A stretch of 14,166 nt of DNA from assembly GCA_944363385.1 (NCBI GenBank), contig CALVUB010000012.1:1-14166 (forward strand). Direction: 5' to 3'. Of the stretch, positions 13,501-14,166 are shown piece by piece; within the stretch, counting starts at the first letter, position 1, and each line of letters starts with the position of its first letter. The translations under genes and the position numbers were made by a program. The notes under the pieces are model-generated. The model was not told the origin of the DNA and did not search any database. It was given only the letters and a program-made list of their open reading frames with translations. This DNA is from an uncultured Clostridia bacterium. Lineage in GTDB: Bacteria > Bacillota > Clostridia > Christensenellales > UBA1242.

Positions 13501-14166
13501 GCCAATTGCACAGCGCTTTGATGGACAAACGGGCGGAGTTATGTTTGCTGGAAGTTATGACGGCAATGGCTATTCAATTTCAGGTCTTTACACACCTGCT
13601 TTTCCTGATGACTATCAGGGTGACCCTTACGACTCGGGTTATGCCTATCGAGGGCTGTTCGGCACGGTTGTCAACCTTTCTTTGGTGGTTGGCAGTGGCA
13701 GTGGAAATTGCATTTTAGAGAACATAACCATTCTTGATAGTGTGATAAAAGGTTATGGAAATCATGGCGGATTGGTGGCGCGCTCTATGGGTGTTGACAT
13801 AAGCAATTGCCATGTTGAAGCCGATGTTTATGGCGCTTCTACAAATGGCGGAATTGTGGGAGAGTTAAGCTCTGCCACCTTGTCAAACTGCACCCATGTT
13901 GGGCTTATTCACACCACTGGCACTGGCTCGGGCGGACTGGTTGGCAATTTGTCGGGCTCAATCATTCACTGCACGCATATTGGTGATATTATAAGCGAGG
14001 GTTATGAAAACGGCGGAATTGCTGGTGTGGCATCATCTGGCGCAACCATTGACAGCTGTTTTGTTCAAGGCAATTTTAGTGGCTCAAGCTATGCGTTTGT
14101 GGGAAGAACAAATGGCTCAAATGTTATTTCTAACAGCGGTTTTGAAGGGTCGCTAGAAGTTCAAGG
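10553..14166 (+). CDS. Large secreted GLUG-repeat surface protein (partial, 3' end missing)
   Basis: One uninterrupted frame of 1204 codons that runs off the window. The N-terminus is signal-like: MKTKTKSFFSQ, then a hydrophobic stretch at about 12-29 (FMALLSLLFLITSV). It may remain an anchor or be cleaved later (AQA near 45-47). Three tandem modules follow, starting at residues 54, 513 and 902. Each opens with a Trp and GVDFDNY-like region (SVDFDNY in module 1), then YLIQSE-DLAFLSW, NLDLSAYYWQPIG and SGNYDGGG-TVSGVFTPAG, and continues into GLUG-type repeats (VGGVVGY, ATVSNVYNTG, SVSG) of about 27 residues. Modules 1 and 2 close with YYGGACTLPVGIGSG and a Trp-rich segment. GLUG repeats occur in cell-surface and adhesin-like proteins, so an extracellular role is inferred; ligand and anchor are unknown. 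Nine consecutive G's at codons 33-35 make it a candidate phase-variable gene. Strong SD; own promoter and structured leader. Confidence 0.9.
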   Translation, partial: MKTKTKSFFSQAFMALLSLLFLITSVNLLQNIGGGTTDLSENSIAQAPTNTTYWIDETTQTALSVDFDNYSLTKDTSAIDTTYLIQSEKDLAFLSWTIYNDKVYGGSSNKVTSGSNDYFYSDVCFKQTKNLDLSAYYWQPIGIIYTRDGTISRRYFSGNYDGGGHTVSGVFTPAGLGYAYYCQGLFGYVYGRSSTQRASISNLGVIDSFIQGEDNIGGVVGHLDYATVTNAYNTGSVSGSSFVGGVVGSPYSNATVSNVYNTGIVSGNSWVGGVMGSAYSNATVSNVYNTGTVEGTGDRVGGVMGSANGTVSNVYNTGSVSGSSSVGGVVGYVSSRSTVRNVYNTGSVSGTGDYVGGVMGGAGYNATVSNVYNIGSVSGSSTVGGVVGNADATVRNVYNTGIVRGDSQVGGVVGYTYSSSTVTNAYYGGACTLPVGIGSGEGSATKIDSPVEEWAKNEEWYLNSSNWNRSYPWDFENVWTFEIKNAPSYISDFIYPYLQSLGTEIPEHEIIYWTDEVAQEALGVDFDNYTLTQDTSASTTTYLIQSETDLAFLSWTIYNDQVYGGEENKYTSGSINYFYSDVYFKQTTNLDLSAYYWQPIGIGYTRDGTSASRYFSGNYDGGGYTVSGVFTPAGDDSGYHYQGLFGYIQGRSSTQRATIANVGVIDSFVQGYNYVGGVVGYLYYATISNAYNTGIVSGSSEVGGVVGYAFSATVSNVYNTGSVSGSGNCVGGVVGYASFSRATVSNVYNTGSVSGNSWVGGVVGYANTGAGISNVYNTGSVSGSSRVGGVVGDAYSNATVRNAYNIGSVSGNSQVGGVAGIVSSTSTVRNTYYGGACTLPVGIGSGSGSAKKIDSLVEEWAQNKDWYLDSSNWDSSHPWDFETVWNISVVFNGGYPCFDAFWTDKLAQNQLGVDFDNYSFDIDEKNRSIYYINNEADLAYLSWVIENEASDKVHVIEGMISCYFSGITFVQTADLDLSDYYWLPIAQRFDGQTGGVMFAGSYDGNGYSISGLYTPAFPDDYQGDPYDSGYAYRGLFGTVVNLSLVVGSGSGNCILENITILDSVIKGYGNHGGLVARSMGVDISNCHVEADVYGASTNGGIVGELSSATLSNCTHVGLIHTTGTGSGGLVGNLSGSIIHCTHIGDIISEGYENGGIAGVASSGATIDSCFVQGNFSGSSYAFVGRTNGSNVISNSGFEGSLEVQ
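10649..10657 (+). repeat. Homopolymer G9 tract in the GLUG gene
   Basis: Nine G's encode Gly33-Gly35 directly after the signal-like segment. The frame is open with nine. Loss of one G gives a stop (TAG) about 12 codons on; gain of one gives TGA about nine codons on. No comparable G run occurs elsewhere in this AT-rich window. Confidence 0.9.
10712..12088 (+). repeat. Tandem module 1 of the GLUG protein
   Basis: A 1377-bp module (residues 54-512) made of a non-repeat head, eight GLUG units and a YYGGACTLPVG / WDFE tail. It is strongly similar to module 2 at DNA level across the head (for example TCAGCATACTATTGGCAACC in both, at 10956-10975 and 12330-12349), indicating a fairly recent duplication. 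Confidence 0.85.
11198..11839 (+). repeat. GLUG repeat block 1, eight units
   Basis: Eight in-frame units of about 80 bp (residues 216-429). Each has VGGVVG or VGGVMG, a variable 4-6 residue patch, then TVSNVYNTG and SVSG. The variable patches and a few TVEGTGD-type joins differ between units. Confidence 0.9.
12089..13255 (+). repeat. Tandem module 2 of the GLUG protein
   Basis: An 1167-bp module (residues 513-901), near copy of module 1 but with two fewer GLUG units and a different, shorter joining segment after the WDFE tail. Confidence 0.85.
12575..13057 (+). repeat. GLUG repeat block 2, six units
   Basis: Six in-frame units of about 80 bp (residues 675-835), with the same core as block 1. 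The last unit ends in TYYGG like the last of block 1. Confidence 0.9.
13256..14166 (+). repeat. Tandem module 3 of the GLUG protein (diverged, incomplete)
   Basis: The third module starts at residue 902 with LGVDFDNYSF, DLAYLSW, DLDLSDYYWLPI and GSYDGNGYSISG. Its repeats (from 13763; at least five) are of the more usual GLUG form, such as GGLVGNLSGS and GGIVGELSSATLSNC. It is clearly diverged from modules 1 and 2 and runs off the window. Confidence 0.8.

Noticed and set aside
13458-13718. Plus-strand 86-codon frame inside module 3
   Set aside because: It is out of frame with the long GLUG frame that is open through the same stretch, and has no SD.

Overview
The window looks like chromosomal DNA from a low-GC, endospore-forming Firmicute of the Clostridia type, probably an uncultured gut-type lineage (the lineage is inference). 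The evidence is a division and cell-wall (dcw) cluster running straight into the sporulation block spoIIGA-sigE-sigG-ymxH. That order is conserved in Bacillus and Clostridia. All recognisable genes are on the plus strand. TGA is used as a stop (spoIIGA, mraY) and TGG for Trp, so the code is standard.

Region 1 (1-7450) is the dcw cluster: the 3' end of mraY, then murD, ftsW (TTG start, overlapping murD), murA, ftsQ/divIB, a divergent ftsA and ftsZ. MraY makes lipid I. MurD adds D-Glu to the UDP-MurNAc peptide. MurA commits UDP-GlcNAc to the pathway. FtsW polymerises septal glycan. FtsQ, FtsA and FtsZ belong to the divisome. murG, which usually follows ftsW in such clusters, is absent. The cluster is not a single read-through operon: ftsQ ends in a strong intrinsic terminator, and ftsQ, ftsA and ftsZ each have a good sigma-A-like promoter with a 17-bp spacer. 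The ftsQ and ftsA promoters share an almost identical -10/start block. murA, ftsQ and ymxH have no Shine-Dalgarno (SD) sequence and have a -10-like element only 5-8 nt before the ATG, which suggests leaderless mRNAs.

Region 2 (7450-10390) is the sporulation block. SpoIIGA is the membrane protease that processes pro-sigma-E, and the sigE product carries the matching pro-sequence. sigG encodes the late forespore sigma factor. Its SD and AUG lie inside a predicted hairpin. ymxH encodes a small PRC-barrel protein. Spo0A-box-like heptamers lie upstream of spoIIGA, sigG and ymxH.

Region 3 (10385-14166) is accessory in character. A good promoter is followed at once by a compact 117-nt inverted-repeat structure: a 12-bp closing stem around three hairpins with almost no unpaired bases at the junction, one hairpin being very GC-rich. 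Next comes a large secreted GLUG-repeat protein, at least 1204 codons, open at the right edge. It has three tandem modules with 8, 6 and at least 5 GLUG units, the first two modules being close copies. A run of nine G's just after its signal sequence could switch the gene on and off by slippage. This leader, G-tract and repeat locus is the most novel-looking part of the window.

No gap without a gene exceeds 300 bases; the longest (10366-10552) is filled by a terminator hairpin, a promoter and the structured leader. No tRNA, rRNA, CRISPR array or insertion-sequence transposase was seen.
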